Shown here one piece after another: positions 1-7,932 of a stretch of 64,000 nt of DNA. The DNA lies in the NCBI RefSeq assembly GCF_023715155.1, contig NZ_JAMBNQ010000003.1, positions 186,001 through 250,000 of the forward strand, read 5' to 3'. This DNA comes from Neobacillus mesonae. GTDB lineage: Bacteria > Bacillota > Bacilli > Bacillales > Cytobacillaceae. A program made the position numbers and the translations under genes. The notes beneath the pieces are model-generated. The model worked only from the letters and a program-made list of their open reading frames with translations, was not told where the DNA came from and ran no database searches. Position 1 is the first letter of the stretch; each line of letters opens with the position of its first letter.

Positions 1-99
1 GAAATTCTTGTTAATTTCAATATATATGGTACTCTAGAGTTGAACTATAACCTTTAAGAATCATCGTGAAGCAGCAGATCTACACAAGGAGGGAATGTC

Positions 100-882
100 A
101 TGAATGAGGAGAATTTCCGAAAAAATTATTCCATGCAGACCATTCATCGATCCATACAAATACTTAGAGCATTTTCACTTGAAAATAAGATGCTCACGTT
201 AACAGAATTACATAACAGAACAGGCTTATCGAAGGCTAGTTTACAACGAATATTATCCACACTTGTGTTTGAAGGGATACTACAAAAAAATGAGGAAACA
301 AAAAAATATCAGCTGGGATTAGAGTTATTATTTCTTGGCAGCCTTGTTGAAAAAAATTCAAGTTTATTATCGATTGCTACTCCTATAATGGAAGAAATCC
401 GGGAAAAAACAGGAGAAAGTGTCAGCTTGAATGTAATTGAAGATAATCTGCGCAAATGTATTGGCTATCTAAAAAGTAAATACGAACTGCAAACGCTTAC
501 CTTTGTCGGACAAGAATCTCCTTTATATGCAGGGGCGTCTGCAAAGATTTTATTAGCGTATTTATCCCCTGATGAGTTAGAAAAATATGTAGAAGAAACC
601 GATCTGGGTAAAATCACAGAGCAAACCATTATATCAAAAGAATCGTTATACCAAGAGCTGATGAAAATTAGGCAGCAGGGGTATGCTTTTAGTTTTGGGG
701 AACGAGTAAAAGGAGCCGTATCTGTAAGCACTCCTATTTTTAACCCATTTAATGAAATCTTGGCTGGACTTTCTATAGCTATACCTTCGCCACGATTTGA
801 AGAATACGATAAGGAAATGTTAATTGAGTTGTTAAAAGAAGGATCTGGTAAAATTACACAATCCCTTAAAACCTTTAATTAA
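100..882 (+). CDS. IclR-family transcriptional regulator
   Basis: A 260-aa protein with the IclR layout: an N-terminal winged helix-turn-helix at about residues 14-75 (recognition region TGLSKASLQRIL) and a C-terminal GAF-like effector domain at about 90-255, the part that binds small organic acids or related metabolites in known family members. The ATG at 100 follows AAGGAGGG (86-93) by six bases. The gene ends at a strong terminator and stands at the head of a long co-oriented catabolic cluster, so it is the natural candidate for the cluster's regulator. A shared 13-bp motif in three downstream promoter regions could be its operator. The family call is firm; the ligand and targets are inference. 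Confidence 0.9.
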   Translation: MNEENFRKNYSMQTIHRSIQILRAFSLENKMLTLTELHNRTGLSKASLQRILSTLVFEGILQKNEETKKYQLGLELLFLGSLVEKNSSLLSIATPIMEEIREKTGESVSLNVIEDNLRKCIGYLKSKYELQTLTFVGQESPLYAGASAKILLAYLSPDELEKYVEETDLGKITEQTIISKESLYQELMKIRQQGYAFSFGERVKGAVSVSTPIFNPFNEILAGLSIAIPSPRFEEYDKEMLIELLKEGSGKITQSLKTFN

Positions 883-910
883 ATTTCGATTACAGAAATC
901 CTATCCCAAA

Positions 911-960
911 AACATCAAAAAAAGAAACGATTTTACGAGATCGTTTCTTTTTTTGATGTT
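911..960. terminator. Bidirectional-type intrinsic terminator after the iclR gene
   Basis: A perfect 20-bp inverted repeat (911-930 with 941-960) encloses a 10-base loop. The arms carry A-tracts and T-tracts, so the structure could terminate in either direction. It isolates the regulator gene from the downstream operon. Confidence 0.9.
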
Positions 961-1022
961 TTGTAAATGGAATAATTAAAATTTTCAAAAAATAATTTAC
1001 AGTTAATTTATATATGTGTTAC

Positions 1023-1068
1023 TATAATTATAAATATCGTATTATGATTTTAGTTACCGTAAATCGAT
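1023..1068 (+). promoter_or_regulatory. Probable promoter -10 box with candidate regulator site (site 1)
   Basis: A perfect TATAAT lies at 1023-1028; the -35 is weak (TTTACA at 996-1001 is too far away for standard spacing), which would fit an activated promoter. At 1056-1068 is ACCGTAAATCGAT, matching the motif at 3535-3547 (ACCGTTAATCGGT) and 16456-16468 (ACCGCAAATCGGA). The motif begins 28 bases after the -10 box here and 27 after the proposed -10 at 3503-3508. The operator role is inference. Confidence 0.5.
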
Positions 1069-1115
1069 AATGTTATGAACTAAATATATTATAAGTGTAA
1101 CCGTGGGGTGAAGAA

Positions 1116-1859
1116 ATGAGAATTGAGGAAATTAATCAGATTATACAATTGACAAGAGCAAACAAAAGCCTTGCTATTCCTGAAGTCTTCTCAAAGAAAA
1201 TTTTTGAAAGCATCGGAATGAATATACCGGAGCAAGGATTGGCAGGATCAGAGGATGAGGCAGTTTATTTAGCAGAGGTAATTGGATACCCAGTTGTATT
1301 AAAGGTCCATTCTTTTAAAATCTCTCATAAAAGTGATGCCAATGGTGTCCTGCTCGGAATAAAGAATTCTAATGAGGTTAGGAAAGGTTTTCGTGAAATC
1401 GTTAAAAATACTTGTCAGTACCTTCCTGCTAATCATCAGGTTCAAGTATCAGTGCAGAAAATGGCTGAGCCTGGCACAGAGGTTATCATTGGGATGAAAC
1501 GGGATCCTATATTTGGGCCGGCCATTCTCTTTGGGCTCGGCGGGGTATGGGTGGAAGTGATGAAGGATGCAGCACTTAGGGTGTCGCCTTTACGGGAGAA
1601 GGATGTAGATGAAATGATTTCAGAGATTAAAGGCAGCCGTTTACTCGGAGATTACCGCGGGGCAAAACCGCGTGATATTGATGCCTTAAAAACTATTATT
1701 TTTCAAGTGGAAAGGTTAGCGCTAGAGTATCCAGAAATAAGTGAAATCGATTTAAATCCTGTTTTCCTTTATGAAGAAGGCAAGGGGGCAGTGGTTGTTG
1801 ATGCCAGAATCATCATGGCACCAATGAAAATGAATGAGAAAGGAGTGGTGCAGCAATGA
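1116..1859 (+). CDS. ADP-forming acyl-CoA synthetase, beta (ATP-grasp) subunit
   Basis: A 247-aa protein matching the ATP-grasp subunit of ADP-forming acetate/acyl-CoA ligases, which with the alpha subunit interconverts acyl-CoA + ADP + Pi and acid + CoA + ATP in the cytoplasm. Visible marks are the KISHKSDANGVLLGI segment (about residues 69-83) typical of the family, the EVIIGMKRDPIFGPAILFGL nucleotide-grasp region and the C-terminal EIDLNPVFLY strand. Length fits stand-alone beta subunits. The stop overlaps the next start (ATGA, 1856-1859), implying translational coupling. In this setting it could conserve energy from an acyl-CoA product or activate an imported acid; which acid is unknown. 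Confidence 0.85.
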   Translation: MRIEEINQIIQLTRANKSLAIPEVFSKKIFESIGMNIPEQGLAGSEDEAVYLAEVIGYPVVLKVHSFKISHKSDANGVLLGIKNSNEVRKGFREIVKNTCQYLPANHQVQVSVQKMAEPGTEVIIGMKRDPIFGPAILFGLGGVWVEVMKDAALRVSPLREKDVDEMISEIKGSRLLGDYRGAKPRDIDALKTIIFQVERLALEYPEISEIDLNPVFLYEEGKGAVVVDARIIMAPMKMNEKGVVQQ

Positions 1860-3283
1860 ATTGCAGTAGAATGAAAGCGGTTAATAAATTGCTTTATCCT
1901 AAGTCGATTGCTGTAATTGGAGCGTCAAATAATATAAAGAAGACCGGCGGAAGGCTGTTGTCTTATATTTTAAAACATGAATATCCATATGAAATTTATC
2001 CGGTTAACCCTAAAGAGGAACAAGTACAGGGGATAACCTGTTATCGATCCATAAAGGACATTCCGAAAGAAGTGGATTTGGCGTTAGTTGTACTTCCTGT
2101 TCAACTGATTTTTTCTACGATGGAAGAATGTGCTGCAAAAGGGATAAAAGTCATATCGATATTTTCATCCGGTTTTGCTGAACTTGGGAGGGAAGGAGAG
2201 GTACTTCAGGAAAAGCTTCTTAAAAAAGCAAGAGAATTAGACCTGTATATCTGTGGACCGAACGCCATTGGTATTGTCAATACGCATCAAAACTTTTATG
2301 GCAGTTTTAGTATGTCAATGGAAACCCCGAAAATACCTCAAAATGGAAAAATAGCATTTGTCAGCCAAAGCGGTGCAATTGGGGGCGGATTGTTAAGCAG
2401 GGTTTGGTCAGAGGGAATAGGAACCAGTCATTATATTAGCTCTGGAAATGAAGCAGACCTGGATTCCGCTGATTATATTGCTTTTTTAGCTGATGATAAA
2501 AATACGGAGGTCATTTGTGTTTATTTAGAAGGATTAAAAGACGGTCAAAAATTTATAAATGCTTTGAAAAGGGCCTTTCTAAATGAAAAACCTGTTATTA
2601 TCTATAAAAATGGACGAACATCCTTGGGGAAAAGGTCTGTAAAGTCGCATACCGGAAGCTTAGCTGGAGACCATCAAATCTACGAAGCCGTTTTTAAACA
2701 ATATGGAGTTATTGCAGTTGATAATTTGGAAGAAATGTTTGATGTTGCGAATGTGATCTTGTCAATGAAGGATATCCGAGATAAAAATGTAGGCGTTGTC
2801 TCAACTTCAGGAGGCTGCTGTACGATTATTGCGGATTCATGTATTCAACATGGTCTAAATGTGCCAGCTTTTTCTTCAGAGACTCAGGTTAAACTAAATC
2901 AAATTATTCCCGACTATGGTGTTGTGCAAAATCCTTTTGACACGACAGCAAATATCATTAATAATCCCAAAATGTTCCGTCAATCAATGGAAGTTCTGAT
3001 GGAAGATCCTGCAATTGATTCTATAGTCCTCATGTTGACTACTGTCGGTGAACCTATTGCATCCATTGTTGCTCAAGATATTATTGAAATATCGAAAAGC
3101 AGCTCTAAGAGTTTAATTGTAACTTGGCTTATTTCTGAAACTCTAGCATCCAATGCCTTTCACTTACTGAGAAAGAATCAAATACCGATCTTCTCAAGTC
3201 CGGAGAGGGCAATCAATGTCCTAAACTATGTTACAAATTATTATCTTAAGAAGAAAGACCTGCTAATAGAAGGTGTTTTTTAA
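1856..3283 (+). CDS. ADP-forming acyl-CoA synthetase, alpha (CoA-binding, phosphohistidine) subunit
   Basis: A 475-aa partner of the preceding subunit. The N-terminus is a CoA-binding Rossmann domain (SIAVIGASNNIKKTGG, about residues 17-32), then two succinyl-CoA-synthetase-like flavodoxin domains. SVKSHTGSLAG (about 261-271) contains the likely phosphorylated His265 of the family. The usual GPNCxG segment reads GPNAIGI (134-140), with Ala replacing the common Cys. Many bacterial homologues are one fused polypeptide of about 700 aa with alpha first; here the subunits are split and beta comes first. AAAGGAGTGG upstream and the 4-base ATGA overlap support this start. Confidence 0.85.
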   Translation: MNCSRMKAVNKLLYPKSIAVIGASNNIKKTGGRLLSYILKHEYPYEIYPVNPKEEQVQGITCYRSIKDIPKEVDLALVVLPVQLIFSTMEECAAKGIKVISIFSSGFAELGREGEVLQEKLLKKARELDLYICGPNAIGIVNTHQNFYGSFSMSMETPKIPQNGKIAFVSQSGAIGGGLLSRVWSEGIGTSHYISSGNEADLDSADYIAFLADDKNTEVICVYLEGLKDGQKFINALKRAFLNEKPVIIYKNGRTSLGKRSVKSHTGSLAGDHQIYEAVFKQYGVIAVDNLEEMFDVANVILSMKDIRDKNVGVVSTSGGCCTIIADSCIQHGLNVPAFSSETQVKLNQIIPDYGVVQNPFDTTANIINNPKMFRQSMEVLMEDPAIDSIVLMLTTVGEPIASIVAQDIIEISKSSSKSLIVTWLISETLASNAFHLLRKNQIPIFSSPERAINVLNYVTNYYLKKKDLLIEGVF

Positions 3284-3602
3284 TCATTTGTTGAATTTTA
3301 CTTAATAAAATTATCATTCTGACCGGAGATTTAACCAAAGCAGCTCTATAAGGTAAATTTTACCCCTTATATAAAATGAACATGGTTTAATGTATGTTCC
3401 ATTCATCATAGTTTTGCATCCTCATTAAATAAGATAAAAATACTCTATTTTAAATTTTCTCAATATTTAGTTAAAAATATTGAAATTCGCAAAAAAGTAT
3501 ATTATCATGTATTTATATACTAACGATATATAAAACCGTTAATCGGTAAAATGAAAAGAAAACAATCACAGTCATTTTTAAAGTGGAAGAAGGGGGTCAG
3601 TC
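3284..3602. other. 319-bp AT-rich intergenic region, promoter region of the thiolase/CoA-transferase genes
   Basis: No gene is visible. The region ends in AAGAAGGGGGTC in front of the thiolase-fold gene. A possible promoter and a regulator-like inverted repeat near its right end are listed separately; the first 190 bases show nothing clear. Confidence 0.6.
3480..3547 (+). promoter_or_regulatory. Candidate promoter and regulator site (site 2)
   Basis: TTGAAA (3480-3485) and TATCAT (3503-3508) are separated by 17 bases, a plausible sigma-A promoter. Downstream, ACCGTTAATCGGT (3535-3547) is an inverted repeat (ACCG/CGGT around five bases) and matches sites 1 and 3 of the cluster. A related segment (CTAACGAT) lies just upstream of it. 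Position and similarity are seen; regulation is inference. Confidence 0.45.
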
Positions 3603-4742
3603 ATGTCGAAACTTTCAAGGCAAGCGGCCATTGTGGGTGTTGCTGAGTCGGAATTAGGAAAAGTGGGGGACAAAAATCCACTTCAATTGCAAGCAATGGC
3701 AGCTCGCGCGGCACTCCGAGAGGCGGGAATTGAAAAACAAGAGGTAGAAGCGATCTTCTCTGCAGGTCCATATGCTTACCTGCAAACTATGACTATAGCA
3801 GAATATCTAGGAATCACACCAAAATATTCTGATTCTACCAGTCTAGGAGGATCTTCATTTGAAGCCCATATTGAACATGCAGTTGCAGGTATTTATGCAG
3901 GATTATTTGATGTCGCCCTTATTACATATGGAAGTAATCAACGAAGTAAACGGGTGCGTCCTGGCAGCAGTATCGCTGTAAACCCCTTTGAGGCGCCATA
4001 TGGGATGCCTTTCCCAGTAGGCGGCTATGCATTAGCGGCGCAAAGACATATGGAACTATATGGAACCAAACCAGAACAGCTTGCTGAAGTAGCCGTTGCT
4101 GCCCGGAAATGGGCAAACTTAAATCCAAAGGCCTATGCAAAGGGAGAGCTGGCAGTAGAAGATGTTCTAAACTCTCCTTTAATCAGCAGTCCTCTCCATG
4201 CATTGGATTGCTGCTTAGTAACGGATGGCGGGGGCGCAATCGTTATTGTATCAGATAGGAAAGCGAAGGAATGCCGAACAAAGCCAATATGGGTGCTCGG
4301 GACGGGAGAAACTCATACACACTTAAATATTAGCGAGATGCCGGATCTTACTATAACAGGAGCAAGAGAGTCAGGTGAAAGGGCATTTGCAATGGCGGGG
4401 TTAAGGCCGGATGAGATAGATGTGGTTCAGGTTTATGATTCATTTACCATTACCGTCATTCTTCAGCTGGAGGATTTAGGTTTTTGTGAAAAAGGGGAAG
4501 GCGGAAGATTTGTAGAAAACCAACGGATTGCTCCTGGCGGAACATTTCCCCTGAATACAAGCGGTGGAGGGCTCTCATATTGTCACCCTGGTCTGTTTGG
4601 GATTTTTCTTCTCATTGAAGGAGTTCGCCAATTGCGCGGAGAATGCGGGGAACGGCAGGTTAAAAATGCTAGAACAGCATTATGTAACGGAATGGGAGGC
4701 GTTCTTTCGTCCTCATGTACGGTTATTCTTGGGAGGGATTAA
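3603..4742 (+). CDS. Thiolase-fold protein of the SCP-x/Ltp type, possibly a retro-aldolase
   Basis: A 379-aa thiolase-superfamily protein. The fold is recognisable from TSLGGSSFEAHIEHA (79-93), VQVYDSFT (276-283), GGGLSYCHPG (321-330) and ALCNGMGG (359-366). The first hundred residues contain no cysteine, so the nucleophilic Cys that true thiolases carry near residue 85-90 is missing; Ser84/Ser85 lie there instead. Tyr278, Tyr326 and His328 are present. Thiolase-like proteins with this lack, partnered with a DUF35 protein, act as retro-aldolases in steroid side-chain degradation (the Ltp2 type). The DUF35 partner follows immediately here, so C-C cleavage of a beta-hydroxyacyl-CoA is a reasonable alternative to thiolysis. 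The ATG follows AAGAAGGGGGTC. Confidence 0.8.
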   Translation: MSKLSRQAAIVGVAESELGKVGDKNPLQLQAMAARAALREAGIEKQEVEAIFSAGPYAYLQTMTIAEYLGITPKYSDSTSLGGSSFEAHIEHAVAGIYAGLFDVALITYGSNQRSKRVRPGSSIAVNPFEAPYGMPFPVGGYALAAQRHMELYGTKPEQLAEVAVAARKWANLNPKAYAKGELAVEDVLNSPLISSPLHALDCCLVTDGGGAIVIVSDRKAKECRTKPIWVLGTGETHTHLNISEMPDLTITGARESGERAFAMAGLRPDEIDVVQVYDSFTITVILQLEDLGFCEKGEGGRFVENQRIAPGGTFPLNTSGGGLSYCHPGLFGIFLLIEGVRQLRGECGERQVKNARTALCNGMGGVLSSSCTVILGRD

Positions 4743-4743
4743 T

Positions 4744-5145
4744 ATGCTGGTTGAAGATGTTTTAAATACGATTGACAGTGATACTCGTCCGTTTTGGGAA
4801 GCGACAAAACGGCGTGAATTACTTATTCAATATTGCCCAACTTGTAATACCCATCAATTTTATCCTCGTATTGTCTGCAAAAACTGTTTATCGGATGTAG
4901 AATGGACCACATCTAAAGGGAAAGGAACTCTATATAGCTTTTCAGAAGTGCAGAAGGTTTTTAATCCTGACTTTAAAGAAAAGGTTCCATTTATTGTTGC
5001 AATGGTTGAATTGGATGAAGGCCCTAGAATGTTAACAAATTTGGTCGGTGCAGAAATAGAAGATGTGAAAATTGGAATGAAGGTGCAGGTCGATTTTAGT
5101 GAGAGCTTCGGTGAGTATAATTTGGTGCAGTTTAGACCGGTATAG
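4744..5145 (+). CDS. DUF35 OB-fold / zinc-ribbon protein, partner of the thiolase-fold protein
   Basis: A 133-aa protein with a rubredoxin-like zinc ribbon (Cys31, Cys34, Cys45, Cys48; CPTC...CKNC) followed by an OB-fold of about 70 residues, the DUF35 architecture that binds acyl-CoA and forms complexes with SCP-x-type thiolases or aldolases. An upstream in-frame start at 4564 would lie inside the preceding gene; the ATG at 4744 follows GGGAGGGATTA and starts one base after the previous stop, giving the usual family length. The tight pairing strongly suggests a physical complex with the preceding product. Confidence 0.85.
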   Translation: MLVEDVLNTIDSDTRPFWEATKRRELLIQYCPTCNTHQFYPRIVCKNCLSDVEWTTSKGKGTLYSFSEVQKVFNPDFKEKVPFIVAMVELDEGPRMLTNLVGAEIEDVKIGMKVQVDFSESFGEYNLVQFRPV

Positions 5146-5171
5146 GAATGGAATTTCAAGGAGGCTGCTAG

Positions 5172-5840
5172 ATGATTAATAAAATAGTTAATTCCGTTGA
5201 TGATGCAGTAAAGGATATAACGGATGGCAGTACGATTTTATTTGGCGGTTTTGGAGGTGCAGGTGTTGCAAATGAATTAATCTCAGCCTTATCGCGCCAA
5301 GGTGCCAAAAATATTACGGCTGTAAGTAATAATTGTGGATACTATGAAAAGGGTTTAGCTAAGTTGATCATGGATGATCGGATTTCAAAAATTATCTGTT
5401 CTTTTCCTTTAATGAAGGAAAGTTATATTTTTAAAGAAAAATATAAAGAAGGAAAAATCGAGCTTGAATTAGTTCCTCAAGGGACTTTAGCGGAAAGAAT
5501 CCGGGCAGGAGGTGCTGGAATTGAGGGCTTTTATACGCCGACTGGTGTGGGGACAGAAATTGCTGCCGGTAAAGAAGAAAGGGAATTTGATGGTACACCA
5601 TGTGTCCTTGAAAAGGCAATAAAGGCTGATGTTGCTTTGATTAAAGCCAAAAAGGCAGATCGTTGGGGAAACCTTATTTACAATAAATCAGGAAGAAATT
5701 TCAATCCAATTATGGCCACAGCAGCCAAAATAACCATTGTAGAGGTCGATGAAATTGTCGAGTTAGGCGAACTGGATCCTGAAACCATTGTTACCCCGGG
5801 AATATTTGTACATCGTATCGTCAAAAAGGGGGGATTGTAA
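5172..5840 (+). CDS. 3-oxoacid-type CoA transferase subunit A
   Basis: A 222-aa family I CoA-transferase alpha subunit (SCOT/AtoD/PcaI group). The N-terminal ILFGGFGGAGVANELI segment (about residues 22-37) is the glycine-rich CoA-binding signature, and the ADRWGNLIYNKSGRNFNP region is typical. With subunit B it moves CoA between a donor such as succinyl-CoA and an acid or 3-oxoacid. The gene is preceded by AAGGAGGCTGCTAG and overlaps the next start by one base, so both subunits should be made together. The sequence does not separate 3-oxoadipate, acetoacetate or another substrate. Confidence 0.88.
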   Translation: MINKIVNSVDDAVKDITDGSTILFGGFGGAGVANELISALSRQGAKNITAVSNNCGYYEKGLAKLIMDDRISKIICSFPLMKESYIFKEKYKEGKIELELVPQGTLAERIRAGGAGIEGFYTPTGVGTEIAAGKEEREFDGTPCVLEKAIKADVALIKAKKADRWGNLIYNKSGRNFNPIMATAAKITIVEVDEIVELGELDPETIVTPGIFVHRIVKKGGL

Positions 5841-6505
5841 TGGAGAAAACATTATTAACTCGGGAGCAGGTTGCAGAGCGGATTGCACAGGATCTTCATG
5901 ACGGCGCTATTGTAAATCTGGGAATTGGGATTCCGGTGTTAGTCAGCAATTATGTTTCAAATGATGCTGAAATTATTTATCAAAGTGAGCAAGGGGTCTT
6001 GGGGATGGGATCCGTGGCTAAACCGGGTGAAGAAGATCCAGATTTGGTAAACGCTTCAAAACAGCCGGTTACTCTTGTCCCTGGAGGAAGTTTCTGTCAT
6101 CATGCAGATTCTTTTGCCATGTTAAGAGGCAGGCATATTGATATTGCTGTTATGGGCGGTATGCAGGTATCTGAAAAAGGAGATTTGGCAAATTGGAAGG
6201 TGAAAGGCGCTGAGCTTGGCAGTATTGGCGGAGCAATGGATATCGCATTAGGAAGTAGAAAACTTTTTATTGCGATGACTCATACGAGCAAAGATGGCGG
6301 CTTTAAAATTGTGAAGGAGCTTGACTATCCTGTAACTGCTCTTCGCTGTGTAGACCGAATATATACAGACATGGCGATTATTGATGTTACTTCAGAAGGA
6401 TTAGTTCTAAAAGAGGTTGCGCCAGGATTAAATGCAGAGGATGTACAAAAGGTTACCGAAGCTAGATTGATTGTTTCCAATGAATTAAAGGAGATGTCAA
6501 TTTAA
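5840..6505 (+). CDS. 3-oxoacid-type CoA transferase subunit B
   Basis: A 221-aa beta subunit. The catalytic glutamate that forms the enzyme-CoA thioester is Glu50 in IIYQSEQGVLGMG; VNLGIGIPVLVSNYV upstream and GGAMDIALGSRKL are standard for the family. ATG (5840-5842) overlaps the TAA of subunit A by one base. Together with the ADP-forming acyl-CoA synthetase the cluster has two independent ways to load or unload CoA, which suggests that both an entry acid and an exit acyl-CoA have to be handled. Confidence 0.88.
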   Translation: MEKTLLTREQVAERIAQDLHDGAIVNLGIGIPVLVSNYVSNDAEIIYQSEQGVLGMGSVAKPGEEDPDLVNASKQPVTLVPGGSFCHHADSFAMLRGRHIDIAVMGGMQVSEKGDLANWKVKGAELGSIGGAMDIALGSRKLFIAMTHTSKDGGFKIVKELDYPVTALRCVDRIYTDMAIIDVTSEGLVLKEVAPGLNAEDVQKVTEARLIVSNELKEMSI

Positions 6506-6572
6506 CTATATAATAGTAGGAATTTTCTTAAGAGGGAAATCAGGACTAGAAAGGAGTTGGGAGGTTTTATTC

Positions 6573-6642
6573 TTTATTATCAACTAGAATAGGCAGATAC
6601 CAGCATAAATAATCAGAAGATTAACCATAGTTTGATAATAAA
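6573..6642 (+). other. Inverted repeat ending at the ribosome binding site of the first dctP-like gene
   Basis: TTTATTATCAAC (6573-6584) pairs with 6630-6642 over 11 contiguous bases plus one after a single bulged T. The 3' arm runs into the AAAAGGAGGA binding site (6640-6649). It could limit translation or stabilise the mRNA; the role is inference. Confidence 0.4.
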
Positions 6643-6656
6643 AAGGAGGAACCAAG

Positions 6657-7733
6657 TTGAAAGGAATAAAATTTCCCATCATATTTAGCTATCTTATGGT
6701 CCTGCTCTTAATTATAGCTGGATGTGGATCTAACACAGAAAAGACTGGAAGCCAGCCAAAGGATGATGGAAAAAAGAAGTACACTTTTAAAGTTGCCACT
6801 GCCAGTGCTGAACCAGACCAGGACTCCCAATTAATTTATAAGGGGTTTATGGATAAAGTAACAGAGTTAACGGATGGTAAAGTTCAATTTGATTGGTACC
6901 CTGCACAGCAATTAGGAAGCATTGTTGATTATATTGACATGACTGCGGATGGAGCAGTTGACATCGCCATGTTTGCTGTCAGCGTATTTCCAAATGAAAT
7001 GCCTTTGGGGAATACAGTGACTGGTATTCCAGGAATCTATAAGAATGCACGGGAAGGGTCCATTGCGTATAATAATTTAACCCGGCAAAGTCCTATGCTT
7101 GATACAGACTTCTTAAGCCATGGTGTAAGACCATTAGTGGCGATCACAACAGCTCCATATAATGTCTATACAAAAAATATTAAAATTAAGACTCCAAAGG
7201 ATTTAAAAGGAGTTAAACTTCGGACCAGCGGCGGCTTACATGCAGAAATGGTAGAGTTTGCAGGTGGAATTCCAGTTGCTATTCCATCAGCCGATATGTA
7301 CGAGGCGTATGAAAAAGGAGCAGTAGATGGTCTTCATGGCTTTGCTTCATCTGATACTTCCGGCGGTTATAGAGAGGTAAGTAATTATGGAACTCGTAAT
7401 CTTAATTTTTCTGGGGGAACAACGGGATTGATGATGAATGCAAAGTTATTTGACGGGCTTCCTGAAGATATTCAAAAGGCGTTTATGGAAGCAGGAGATT
7501 ATATCGCCGCAAACGGTTCTAAAGCATACGAAGATGATGTAAAAGCAAGAGAAGACCGCTGGGTTAAAAATGGTGATGTAGACCTATACGAACCAACAGA
7601 AAGTGAAAAAGAACAGTGGCAAAAATATTATGATGATTTTACTGAATATTATTTAAAGAAGAAAAACAGCGAGGATGTAAATAAGGTGATTAAGATGTTC
7701 AGAGAAGAAGTAGAAAAAGTCCGTAAACAATAA
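6657..7733 (+). CDS. TRAP transporter substrate-binding lipoprotein, DctP family (copy 1)
   Basis: A 358-aa solute-binding protein. A lipoprotein signal ends in the lipobox IAGC with Cys23, so it should be anchored outside the membrane. The mature part has DctP hallmarks: FMDKVTELTDGKVQFDWYPAQQLG near the N-terminus, LRTSGG near the ligand-contacting arginine, and AYEKGAVDGL. The start is TTG at 6657, seven bases behind AAAAGGAGGA. It is a close paralogue of the protein at 15316 and lies 5.5 kb before the only TRAP permease genes. Two binding proteins probably feed one permease with different or related ligands. The ligand is unknown; TRAP systems typically carry organic acids. Confidence 0.9.
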   Translation: MKGIKFPIIFSYLMVLLLIIAGCGSNTEKTGSQPKDDGKKKYTFKVATASAEPDQDSQLIYKGFMDKVTELTDGKVQFDWYPAQQLGSIVDYIDMTADGAVDIAMFAVSVFPNEMPLGNTVTGIPGIYKNAREGSIAYNNLTRQSPMLDTDFLSHGVRPLVAITTAPYNVYTKNIKIKTPKDLKGVKLRTSGGLHAEMVEFAGGIPVAIPSADMYEAYEKGAVDGLHGFASSDTSGGYREVSNYGTRNLNFSGGTTGLMMNAKLFDGLPEDIQKAFMEAGDYIAANGSKAYEDDVKAREDRWVKNGDVDLYEPTESEKEQWQKYYDDFTEYYLKKKNSEDVNKVIKMFREEVEKVRKQ

Positions 7734-7932
7734 ATTTTAGTTTGATAAACATGAAAGGGCTTTCTATGGATAAACATCTCTTCTCCTTTTAAGAGTCTGT
7801 ATTTTGTTTATTTACTAGAAGGTCACGAAATTTTTAAACAGATTTATATCTTTTATAGGAAAAACGGCCATTGTTGTTAGCAGGGCTCCTAGGGGTCTGA
7901 ATAAATAATAATCATATTTTTGAAAGGAAGTA

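Noticed and set aside
3603-4742. Ordinary acetyl-CoA acetyltransferase
   Set aside because: The nucleophilic Cys region contains no Cys; the DUF35 partner points to the SCP-x/Ltp group.
4564-4743. Upstream extension of the DUF35 gene
   Set aside because: The extra 60 codons lie inside the thiolase-fold gene; the ATG at 4744 has a strong ribosome binding site and gives the family length.
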